Assembly (NCBI GenBank): GCA_041481485.1
Contig: JBGPBY010000343.1
Location: forward strand, 1 to 8,060
DNA length: 8,060 nt
Direction of reading: 5' to 3'
DNA from: JBGPBY01 sp041481485
Lineage (GTDB): Bacteria > Acidobacteriota > Terriglobia > 20CM-2-55-15
Shown: piece after piece, positions 1 to 5,401 of the stretch
Position numbering within the stretch: position 1 is the stretch's first letter
Layout of the letters: each line of letters starts with the position of its first letter
Program-made: the position numbers and the translations under genes
The notes under the pieces: generated by a model
Database searches by the model: none
Told to the model about the DNA's origin: nothing
The model's input: only the letters and a program-made list of their open reading frames with translations

Positions 1-390
1 CAGATACTCACGCATACGTTTGGCTTCCTCCTCTGTCGGATACCACTGCCCCTGATACGGTTGCTGCATGAATAAGAAGGGATGTACAAAAATGCGATCG
101 TCCGTTATCTCCAGGTGCCAGCTGTCCTCGGCTGCCGAGATTTTCGTCAACCGATTCATGGCCGCAAGGAAATGCTGTTCGGCGTATGGATAGTCAATGG
201 CCCACCATGGCTGACAGAGTCCATGAGATCCTGCACAACCCGAAGTTCGATAGATGAGACGAGCCATCTGGAATTCGCCATAAGGGTCCTCGGGTATGTG
301 GGCGCGAAAGCCCGAAGACTGACTGGCAGCCCCTACCGGAAGAAGAAAAAACGTCAAGACCAAACCCAAAGCCTTTGCCGCAAGTTTCAT
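1..390 (-). CDS. DUF4159 domain protein, exported (N-terminal part; 3' end outside window)
   Basis: The minus strand reads open from an ATG at 388-390 through position 1, giving 130 residues with the C-terminus off the window. Residues 1-22 form a signal peptide: two Lys near the start, a hydrophobic run GLVLTFFLLPVGAA, then a polar SQSSG. The mature part has the DUF4159 hallmarks: a W-W-x-x-D-Y-P-x-A-E-x-x-F core (residues 62-74), then a D-D-R-I-F-V-H-P-F-L-F-M stretch (97-108), then an acidic/basic helix before E-Y-L (128-130), where family members usually continue into a GG-x-L-x-x-D-D segment. Where relatives usually have a glycine-rich loop before the first core, this protein has GCAGSHGLC with two cysteines (52 and 59). 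The family is common in Acidobacteriota and other environmental bacteria, and its biochemical role is unknown to me. No clear Shine-Dalgarno is seen; a TAGAAT-like -10 lies at 403-398, so any leader would be short. It follows the ankyrin gene in the same direction after 235 nt. The family call is good; function is unknown. Confidence 0.82.
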   Translation of the reverse strand, partial: MKLAAKALGLVLTFFLLPVGAASQSSGFRAHIPEDPYGEFQMARLIYRTSGCAGSHGLCQPWWAIDYPYAEQHFLAAMNRLTKISAAEDSWHLEITDDRIFVHPFLFMQQPYQGQWYPTEEEAKRMREYL

Positions 391-495
391 GCGCGCAATT
401 CTATCAGCAGACAATCGAAGGAAAAGAAGATTGTGGCTCGTACTCCACTGCGGCAACTGCACGTTCTGATCGCTTGTTCAGGATTCTTCTGATCT

Positions 496-511
496 GCCGC
501 CGCTACGCGGC
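496..511. repeat. short palindrome (5-bp stem hairpin)
   Basis: GCCGC (496-500) and GCGGC (507-511) are perfect inverted arms around the six-base loop CGCTAC. It sits 26 nt before a pair of stronger hairpins in the gap between the ankyrin gene and the DUF4159 gene. It may be part of the same REP-like cluster; alone it is weak. Confidence 0.4.
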
Positions 512-536
512 TGATTTGGTGTGGGGCTTTACATTT

Positions 537-598
537 CCACCGGCTTACGCCGGTGGCTACGGGGACCTGTCGCCAGCCACGGGCGTAAGCCCGTGGCT
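537..598. repeat. REP-like pair: two mirror-oriented GC-rich hairpins
   Basis: Two perfect hairpins stand 18 nt apart. The first has 8-bp arms CCACCGGC (537-544) and GCCGGTGG (549-556) around loop TTAC. The second has 10-bp arms AGCCACGGGC (575-584) and GCCCGTGGCT (589-598) around loop GTAA. TTAC and GTAA are reverse complements and both stems end in a GGC/GCC closing block, so the second hairpin is the first type placed in the opposite orientation, as in bacterial interspersed REP pairs. There is no T-run on either side, so a classical intrinsic terminator is not supported. They lie downstream of the ankyrin stop (minus strand, 626) and upstream of the DUF4159 start, where they could protect or end the ankyrin transcript. 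That role is inference. Confidence 0.72.
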
Positions 599-625
599 AA
601 TCAATGCGCGACAATGAATAATGGC

Positions 626-2563
626 TTACTTTCCGTCGATGGCCAGGGAGAGTGCGGCGGCGGCCCATCCTGTGGCCATAGTGGAAATCCATTGATCATG
701 GCCATGGGGAAATCCACTTTCGAAGTAGATCTGAAATTTCGTGGCCCGGCTGGACACATGCCACGAGCCATCGGAGTCCTGGGTTGCCAGCAGGAATTTG
801 ACTCCTTTGCGAAACACGTCTTCGTTAGGCTTCACGACACCGGCATTGGCGAGCGTCCACAAGGTCATGCCGGTAGCGTAAGCGTCACTGGCGAAACCTT
901 CACGTTGCGCAAAGCCGCCGTCGGGCCGCTGTTTCGCGAGGATGGGCTCCGCGAGTTTTCGTAGTTCAGAAACCGGTGCACCTGCAGCCGCGACTCCGGA
1001 AAGACGCATGTCGAAATCCTCGGTCGTGACGGGACTCGCATGAAGCAGCCATTGCTTGCCGCGCTCGATACGGTCCTTCATTTCGGCGGCTCGTCCCGGG
1101 GTTCCGTAAGTTTTCAACGCGTGAATAGCCATTGCCGTGCGTGAAAAATCGTTGTCCTGAAGAGGAGACCGCGCGTATCCAGGCAAGTGCCATCCGCCGT
1201 CACCGCTCTGATATGCGGCGACGTTTGCAGCCAGGATATCGGTTTTGCGATCCGGTGCATATCCGCTGCGAACCAGAGCTTCGGCCAAATACAGATTGTT
1301 ATCGGTTCCGCCAAGTGGCGCCGCACCCTCGAGCTGCCCCAGATTGAGGCCCGCTGTGATCTGTGCCCAGCGCTCGCCGGCCGCCTTCTCATCAATAACG
1401 ATCCCTTTCCCACGCGCGGCTCCAACCGCAAATGCCGCAGCCGGCTGCTCGTGGCAGGCGAAACAACTGGCTTTGCCGAAAAACTGCGATGTCGTCCGCT
1501 CGAGCAGAGTCACACTGCGTTGAACCACGGTTCGAACATCCGGCGATTCCGGAGAAAGAGAAATAGCCGCGTTTTGCGTTTTCGGAGTGAGGCCCAACAC
1601 GCGCATCACCGTGGAGTCGCCGAATTTCCCTGCCCAATCCGATGCTGTTTCACCGGCGCGTGTCTTCGGTTGCGTATCTGCGTTGTGAGCAAGCAGCAAC
1701 CTTACGGTCTCGGGGTTGGCATGATCGTTGGCGGCGGCGAGCATCAACGGAGAGAAGCCCCGATAGTCCTGAACATTTACCTTAGCCCCGGCGTCGAGCA
1801 AAGTCTTGACGATGTCCGGCGGTCCGAATGGGACGGCCATCAGGAGCGGTGTCCAGCCGCCGAACTCCACGGTGCCGGTTTGAATTCGGGGCAAATCCTG
1901 CGTCTTCGAAACGGAGTTCACGCTCGCACCCTTGGCTAACAGCAGCTTCACGGCCTCAAGGTTGCGATTGCCCGCAGCGTTGATCAGCGGCGTCAAGCCG
2001 ATGAACGTGTCGGCGGTGTTGATGTCTGCGGACGCGTCGAGCAGCAGCCGGATTGTTGCGGTATCGTTGCCAAACGTCGCAGCGTTCAATGGCGTGACTT
2101 TTCGCAGATCCATCACGGAGATGCTTGCGCCTTTGGCGAGCAGCATGCGCACGACTTCCGCCGATGGATTCGCAAACGCCGCAACGATGAGGGCCGTCCG
2201 TCCGCTTTTGGCTGCGACGTTGACGTCGGCGCCGTGATCGAGCAGCAGACGAACCTTTTTCGGATCGGTGACCGACAACATCAACGCCGTGGAACCCGAA
2301 TTATTCTTTGCGTTGACGTCGGCGTTGCGGTCAGTGAGCATCTTCATCGCTTCCAGAGAACCGGTCTCCGCGGCAGCCATCAGCGGCGTGATTCCGTCAG
2401 GCCCTTCTGCGTTCGCGCTGACGCCTTCATCGAACAGCGCCTTCATCTGCCGGAGGTCGTTGGCGCGAATCGCGGAATACAGCTTGTCTGGAGACTCCGC
2501 TGCGCTCGATGCAAAGCAGATCGCGATGAGCACAGCACACACCATAAGAGTTCTTTTCCACAT
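626..2563 (-). CDS. Exported ankyrin-repeat / CXXCH / alpha-alpha toroid (squalene-cyclase-like) fusion protein
   Basis: This 645-residue protein starts at the ATG at 2563, chosen because a perfect AGGAGG lies 7 nt upstream and the start is followed at once by a signal peptide (residues 1-22, MWKR then LMVCAVLIAICFASSAA). A longer reading to 2674 is rejected. Residues 24-325 are ankyrin repeats, about eight, seen in recurring T-P-L-x-x-A-A, V-x-x-L-L-x-x-G-A and D-V-N patterns. A single C-F-A-C-H (Cys367, Cys370, His371) matches the covalent haem c motif. Residues about 410-645 are helical with QW-like turns QSGDGGW (452-458), QRPDGGF (545-551) and QDSDGSW (595-601), as in prenyltransferase/squalene-hopene-cyclase toroids. 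I see no DXDD catalytic motif, so a binding or scaffold role is more likely than cyclisation. The signal peptide would place the haem motif in the periplasm, where cytochrome c maturation acts. It could be a sensor or adaptor; the partner is unknown. Architecture is clear, function is not. Confidence 0.85.
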   Translation of the reverse strand: MWKRTLMVCAVLIAICFASSAAESPDKLYSAIRANDLRQMKALFDEGVSANAEGPDGITPLMAAAETGSLEAMKMLTDRNADVNAKNNSGSTALMLSVTDPKKVRLLLDHGADVNVAAKSGRTALIVAAFANPSAEVVRMLLAKGASISVMDLRKVTPLNAATFGNDTATIRLLLDASADINTADTFIGLTPLINAAGNRNLEAVKLLLAKGASVNSVSKTQDLPRIQTGTVEFGGWTPLLMAVPFGPPDIVKTLLDAGAKVNVQDYRGFSPLMLAAANDHANPETVRLLLAHNADTQPKTRAGETASDWAGKFGDSTVMRVLGLTPKTQNAAISLSPESPDVRTVVQRSVTLLERTTSQFFGKASCFACHEQPAAAFAVGAARGKGIVIDEKAAGERWAQITAGLNLGQLEGAAPLGGTDNNLYLAEALVRSGYAPDRKTDILAANVAAYQSGDGGWHLPGYARSPLQDNDFSRTAMAIHALKTYGTPGRAAEMKDRIERGKQWLLHASPVTTEDFDMRLSGVAAAGAPVSELRKLAEPILAKQRPDGGFAQREGFASDAYATGMTLWTLANAGVVKPNEDVFRKGVKFLLATQDSDGSWHVSSRATKFQIYFESGFPHGHDQWISTMATGWAAAALSLAIDGK

Positions 2564-2570
2564 GGGCTGA

Positions 2571-2576
2571 CCTCCT
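2571..2576 (-). promoter_or_regulatory. Strong ribosome binding site of the ankyrin gene
   Basis: On the minus strand the sequence is AGGAGG, then TCAGCCC, then ATG. This is a full-consensus Shine-Dalgarno at 7-nt spacing. It fixes the start at 2563 and shows that the in-frame extension up to 2674 is not translated as the main product. Confidence 0.88.
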
Positions 2577-2599
2577 GAAGGCACGCTTACGGAGCGCAT

Positions 2600-2605
2600 A
2601 TTATC
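2600..2605 (-). promoter_or_regulatory. Possible -10 box for the ankyrin gene
   Basis: The minus strand reads TGATAATAT here, containing GATAAT (five of six matches to TATAAT), about 37 nt before the start codon. No convincing -35 hexamer lies 16-18 nt upstream, so this is a weak, unconfirmed call. Confidence 0.28.
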
Positions 2606-2655
2606 AGTGTTCGAGCCGAGTCTGGGATCTCGTGGTAGCCGATCCTTTTGAAATT

Positions 2656-2684
2656 GCGACGAACCAAGTCGCATGCGCTAGCGC
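2656..2684. repeat. Small palindromes beside the REP-like pair
   Basis: GCGAC (2656-2660) pairs with GTCGC (2668-2672), and the stem extends by one further T-A pair. It is followed directly by the perfect 10-bp palindrome GCGCTAGCGC (2675-2684). They sit in the divergent intergenic region and may be a degenerate REP-type element. They are not strong enough to assign a role. Confidence 0.35.
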
Positions 2685-2700
2685 GCGGTTTCTTCCGGCC

Positions 2701-2778
2701 GTAGGGGCGGTCTATGACCGCCCACAATTTCAGGGAATGCAGTCTAGCGGATTGCGGGCGGTCATAGACCGCCCCTAC
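2701..2778. repeat. REP-like inverted pair of hairpin units
   Basis: Arms 2701-2723 and 2756-2778 are exact reverse complements over 23 bases. Allowing one mismatch extends this to 28 bases (2701-2728 against 2751-2778). Each arm is itself a hairpin: GGGCGGTC (2705-2712), loop TAT, GACCGCCC (2716-2723); and the same stem at 2756-2763 and 2767-2774 with loop ATA. Both outer ends carry the GTAGGGG / CCCCTAC tag. A tagged imperfect hairpin in head-to-head pairs is the usual look of REP elements mobilised by RAYT (REP-associated tyrosine transposase) enzymes, although no RAYT gene lies in this window. The element sits between divergent ankyrin and TetR genes, just upstream of the TetR promoter. 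Confidence 0.8.
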
Positions 2779-2813
2779 ATTGGGGACATTGGGCGTTGCT
2801 TCCGAAAAACCGT

Positions 2814-2842
2814 TTGACAATATAGCCTCTTCGCATTAATAA
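2814..2842 (+). promoter_or_regulatory. Sigma70-type promoter of the TetR operon
   Basis: A perfect TTGACA -35 (2814-2819) is followed after 17 nt by TAATAA (2837-2842); ATTAAT at 2835-2840 is an alternative -10 with a 15-nt spacer. The -35 is strong and the -10 is moderate. Transcription would start around 2848-2850, inside the palindrome at 2844-2859, leaving a leader of only about 12 nt before the TetR ATG. This agrees with the lack of a Shine-Dalgarno there. Confidence 0.55.
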
Positions 2843-2843
2843 G

Positions 2844-2859
2844 TTAGTCAATTAACTAA
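2844..2859. promoter_or_regulatory. Candidate TetR operator (16-bp palindrome)
   Basis: TTAGTCAATTAACTAA matches its own reverse complement at seven of eight base pairs, the exception being C2849/A2854. It begins right after the presumed -10 box, covers the expected transcription start, and ends two bases before the TetR ATG at 2862. Position and symmetry are those of an autorepression operator for a homodimeric TetR protein. Binding by this regulator is inferred, not shown. Confidence 0.62.
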
Positions 2860-2861
2860 GC

Positions 2862-3452
2862 ATGACATCCGATACAAAGCAAAGGATTATTGGAGCCGCA
2901 ATGCGTCTGTTCGCGGAAAAAGGCTTTCAGGCAACCACAATCGCCGAAATCGCTCGTGCTTCGGAAGCGAATGCGGGCAGTGTCTATTTCTTTTTTCAAA
3001 CCAAGCAAGAGATCCTGCTTGCTGTTCTCGACGCGTATTGCCAGGGCATCGAAAGAATGCTGCTTCAGCCGACATGGGAGAGTGTGACCGATCCGATTGA
3101 TCGCATCTTCGCGTTGCTTGAAAGGTATCGGTCGTTTCTGCTGGAGACGGAATGCCGGTACGGATGTCCAATTGGGATCCTCGCTCTCGAACTGCACGAA
3201 CCCGACCCTCCGGTGCAGCGAATGCTGGCCGCCAACTTCGAACGATGGACTACGGCAATTGAAGAATGTCTACGCAATGCGGCAGGGCGCCTGCGGCCGG
3301 ACATCCACTTTCGGGACCTGGCGATATTCGTTTTGACAACCATGGAGGGAGGCGTCATGCAGGCTCGTACCTATCGTCATCCTGAAACGTTCGATGCATC
3401 GATACGCATGCTCAAAGACTACTTTTCTCATTTACTAAAGGAGCCTCTATGA
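2862..3452 (+). CDS. TetR/AcrR family transcriptional regulator
   Basis: This 196-residue protein is of normal length for the family. Residues 6-52 form the DNA-binding domain: helix 1 with R-L-F-A-E-K-G-F, then the helix-turn-helix T-T-I-A-E-I-A-R-A-S-E-A-N-A-G-S-V-Y-F-F (25-44) and F-Q-T-K-Q-E-I-L (45-52), the standard TetR pattern. The ligand domain contains G-C-P-I-G-I-L-A-L-E-L (101-111) and later F-E-R-W (126-129), as in TetR groups whose C-terminal domain resembles LmrA/YxaF or NemR/AcuR. Cys98 and Cys102 lie in this block; in NemR a cysteine takes part in electrophile sensing, but equivalence here is a guess. There is no Shine-Dalgarno, and the ATG at 2862 abuts the candidate operator, so the message is probably near-leaderless. 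The stop overlaps the next start by ATGA (3449-3452), indicating translational coupling. It is probably an autoregulated repressor of the genes that follow; the effector is unknown. Confidence 0.92.
   Translation: MTSDTKQRIIGAAMRLFAEKGFQATTIAEIARASEANAGSVYFFFQTKQEILLAVLDAYCQGIERMLLQPTWESVTDPIDRIFALLERYRSFLLETECRYGCPIGILALELHEPDPPVQRMLAANFERWTTAIEECLRNAAGRLRPDIHFRDLAIFVLTTMEGGVMQARTYRHPETFDASIRMLKDYFSHLLKEPL
3438..3443 (+). promoter_or_regulatory. Ribosome binding site of the SRPBCC gene
   Basis: AAGGAG lies 5 nt before the ATG at 3449, inside the last codons of the TetR gene. It supports this start and efficient translation of the second gene in addition to coupling through the ATGA overlap. 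Confidence 0.75.
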
Positions 3453-3994
3453 CACGTCACAACTACGCTGCCTTTGCTGCCGCAGTCTTTTTGCTCTTCT
3501 CGGTGAGCCTCATTCCGATTTCCGCCGCCTCGCTCGAACCTGTCGCGACTGAAGGGATCGTCAACGCTCCTGCCGATGCTGTTTGGAAAGCTTTCACAGT
3601 AAGTTCGGTCATCGAACAGTGGATGGTTGCGAAGACGGAGATCGATCTGAAGGTCGGAGGTACCTGGCGAACGAGCTATAGCAAGGATTCAAACCTCAAC
3701 GACGATATGGCGATTCACCACACCATCCTGGCTTTCGATCCGGGACGCATGCTTGCCTTTCGCACGATCAAGATCCCGAAAAATTTCCCCTACCCTGAGG
3801 TGACGGGTACATGGACCGTCGTGTATTTCGAATCTGCAGGCACCGGCAAGACGCGCGTCACGGCACGCATGTTCGGTTTTGAAGATGACGATCAGGGGCG
3901 CAGGATGCGCGCCTTCTTCGAGCGTGGAAATCAATCCGAGTTCGACGCGCTGGTAAAGTTCTTTGAAACCGGAGTGCCGCAGACTGTGCGATGA
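3449..3994 (+). CDS. Exported SRPBCC / AHSA1-like (COG3832-type) protein
   Basis: This 181-residue protein has a signal peptide (residues 1-27: a basic start, then FAAAVFLLFSVSLIPISAA) ahead of a START-like SRPBCC fold (about 32-172). Visible family features are V-N-A-P-A-D-A-V-W-K-A-F-T (38-50), an I-E-Q-W helix (55-58), L-K-V-G-G-T-W-R (67-74), the strand W-T-V-V-Y-F-E (122-128), K-T-R-V-T (134-138), and a long C-terminal helix with F-F-E-R-G-N-Q-S-E-F-D-A-L-V-K-F-F (156-172). The fold usually holds a hydrophobic ligand in a deep cavity. Most AHSA1-like relatives are cytoplasmic, so export is notable. It follows the TetR gene with an ATGA overlap and has its own AAGGAG, so it is probably the regulator's first target. 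A role in binding or modifying a small hydrophobic molecule in the envelope is possible; no catalytic residues can be named. Confidence 0.88.
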   Translation: MTRHNYAAFAAAVFLLFSVSLIPISAASLEPVATEGIVNAPADAVWKAFTVSSVIEQWMVAKTEIDLKVGGTWRTSYSKDSNLNDDMAIHHTILAFDPGRMLAFRTIKIPKNFPYPEVTGTWTVVYFESAGTGKTRVTARMFGFEDDDQGRRMRAFFERGNQSEFDALVKFFETGVPQTVR

Positions 3995-4026
3995 AACTGA
4001 CACTTCAGACGACGCTGGCGTTATGA
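3991..4026 (+). other. 11-codon mini-ORF bridging two genes by ATGA overlaps
   Basis: An ATG at 3991 overlaps the SRPBCC stop (ATGA, 3991-3994). It encodes MKLTLQTTLAL and ends in a TGA at 4024-4026 that overlaps the next gene's ATG at 4023. It may serve only to carry ribosomes from one gene to the next. The peptide looks like the beginning of a signal peptide, so a frameshift that separated it from the next protein is the alternative. No Shine-Dalgarno at a usable distance was seen. Confidence 0.3.
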
Positions 4027-5303
4027 TTGCTTCCGTGAATTCCCTGAAAATTATGGCACTGCTCATCTTCGGAGCGGTGCAACTTCCCGAAGGCCGATCG
4101 GTCGCGGGAACGGTTCGCCTGCCCGGAGGCGAACCTGCAGCCGGCGTGCGTGTCGTGGCCATGGTGGCGCCAGGTGTGGGAAGGGGTGGAAGAACTTCAT
4201 CGGTATTGGCAAGCCTGACGCAAACAGACAAGGATGGTCATTACCGGTTGGAGGACATTCCTCCAGGACGCTATTTCATCGCCGCCGGAGCGGTTGCTTC
4301 CCCCACGTTCTTCCCTGGGACAACGCTGCAAAATGAGGCTCAGGTCGTCAGCATCACACAGGGCGGAGCCGCTATTGCGGGAATCGACTTCGCCATGAAT
4401 GGAAACACGGTAAACTCGCAGCAGCCCTCCGGAGTCAACCCGCTAATTGCGAACTCATCGCGTCCCTGTTGCGATATCACCGGCCTGATTCTTACTGATG
4501 ACGGACATCGGTTGCCGACGGTCCCACTGAAAATCAACTCCGGCAACAATACCAGCGTTTCTGTAGACGACGACGGCTTGTTTCATTTATTCGTACGACG
4601 CGATACCACTGCTCAGCTCGCAATCGAGGGTCTTCCTCCCGGTTACTTTCTCAAAACCGTAGTTTATGGTGGAATGAACGCCACTCCGAACCTGCTCATC
4701 GATGGGCGGAATTCACTGATACTGGTCATTGACGTCCAGCCCGGAGCCACATTTCCGAGCGTGACGGCTCGCGGCAAAGTTTCAAACTTAGCCCGCGAAT
4801 TGAACGTCACGAACTTGAGCCTGGTATTGACGCCCACAATTACCGGCGAGACATTCATGACTCCCGTTCAGCCAGACTCTTCATTTGAGTACTCCAGGAT
4901 TCCGGTGGGCTCGTATCGAGCTGCCGTTCGAGATGCGGCTGGAAACACATGGCCGTCTCCGACTACTGTGGTGATTCGTGAGGCCGTTTCGGATTTGAAG
5001 ATCGATTTTGGCAACAATCCGTTTCCGGACCTGACTGGCCTGCCGGGTCCTTTGTTCGCCGGCGGAAAGGAAATAACGATAACTGGCGTGGCGACTCAGC
5101 GGTTCACGGGAATGTCAGGATCCAAAAGATCCGGATACTTTCGTATGGATGTGAAAGATGAGCGCACGGGTGTCATCACATCGTGGGCCATCTATGTCAG
5201 CGACGTCAACCTCGTCGCGAACATCGTCGCCGGACAAACCTATACCGTCACGGGAACCGCCGCACACGATGGAACAAGTCGGCTGATCGCAAAGCCCTTC
5301 TGA
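4023..5303 (+). CDS. Secreted carboxypeptidase-regulatory-like protein with a C-terminal beta-barrel-like domain
   Basis: This 426-residue protein is read from the ATG at 4023. An upstream in-frame TTG at 3963 is less likely because it lies inside the SRPBCC gene. The hydrophobic stretch at residues 8-20 suggests export, but no clear cleavage site is visible. Module 1 (25-125) is a typical carboxypeptidase-regulatory beta-sandwich: S-V-A-G-T-V-R-L-P-G-G-E-P-A-A-G-V, then D-G-H-Y-R-L-E-D-I-P-P-G-R-Y, then F-F-P-G-T and a G-I-D-F-A strand. Modules 2 (150-238) and 3 (245-330) are more diverged but keep the P-P-G-Y and P-V-G-S-Y-R turns. Residues 345-425 are a separate beta-rich domain with Y-F-R-M-D-V-K-D-E and G-Q-T-Y-T-V-T-G-T-A, loosely like the DUF6152/OB-type pattern. 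Such modules usually serve adhesion or binding rather than catalysis. No Shine-Dalgarno is present; translation may depend on coupling from upstream. Confidence 0.78.
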   Translation: MIASVNSLKIMALLIFGAVQLPEGRSVAGTVRLPGGEPAAGVRVVAMVAPGVGRGGRTSSVLASLTQTDKDGHYRLEDIPPGRYFIAAGAVASPTFFPGTTLQNEAQVVSITQGGAAIAGIDFAMNGNTVNSQQPSGVNPLIANSSRPCCDITGLILTDDGHRLPTVPLKINSGNNTSVSVDDDGLFHLFVRRDTTAQLAIEGLPPGYFLKTVVYGGMNATPNLLIDGRNSLILVIDVQPGATFPSVTARGKVSNLARELNVTNLSLVLTPTITGETFMTPVQPDSSFEYSRIPVGSYRAAVRDAAGNTWPSPTTVVIREAVSDLKIDFGNNPFPDLTGLPGPLFAGGKEITITGVATQRFTGMSGSKRSGYFRMDVKDERTGVITSWAIYVSDVNLVANIVAGQTYTVTGTAAHDGTSRLIAKPF

Positions 5304-5401
5304 TTCTTTTTGCGGTTTAAGGAGATCTTTAGAAAACCGGTCTATGGTTGCAGCAAAGATTTCCGCGATAGTCAGCCGAAGTAAAATTGCAGATCTCGAC
5401 A

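Noticed and set aside
537..598. Intrinsic terminator for the ankyrin gene
   Set aside because: Stable stems are present, but no U-run follows on the minus strand, so only a REP-like call is supported.
82..964. Plus-strand open frames across the DUF4159 start and ankyrin end
   Set aside because: They run across REP-like palindromes and antisense to two supported genes, and show no domain, signal peptide or ribosome binding site.
1187..1939. 250-residue plus-strand open frame opposite the ankyrin gene
   Set aside because: The predicted protein has no recognisable domain and mirrors the codon structure of the strongly supported minus-strand gene; it is a shadow frame.
2564..2674. In-frame upstream extension of the ankyrin protein (37 more residues)
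   Set aside because: A full AGGAGG lies 7 nt before the ATG at 2563 and the signal peptide starts there; the extension would put 37 polar residues before it.
2701..2778. Reading the repeats as a CRISPR or as insertion sequence ends
   Set aside because: There are only two arms, inverted rather than direct, each a self-hairpin, with no transposase between them.
3963..4022. TTG start extending the first module protein upstream
   Set aside because: It would overlap the SRPBCC gene by 32 nt and begin with a charged, cysteine-bearing stretch instead of an export signal.
3689..4231. 180-residue minus-strand open frame across the SRPBCC / module-protein junction
   Set aside because: Antisense to two recognisable proteins, with no family features of its own.
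5304..5401. Terminator, promoter or small gene in the 98-nt gap (AAGGAG near 5320, ATG at 5344)
   Set aside because: No stem-loop followed by a T-run is seen, no convincing -35/-10 pair was found, and the AAGGAG is too far (about 17 nt) from the ATG. The frame from 5344 runs into the next gene out of phase without meaningful protein.
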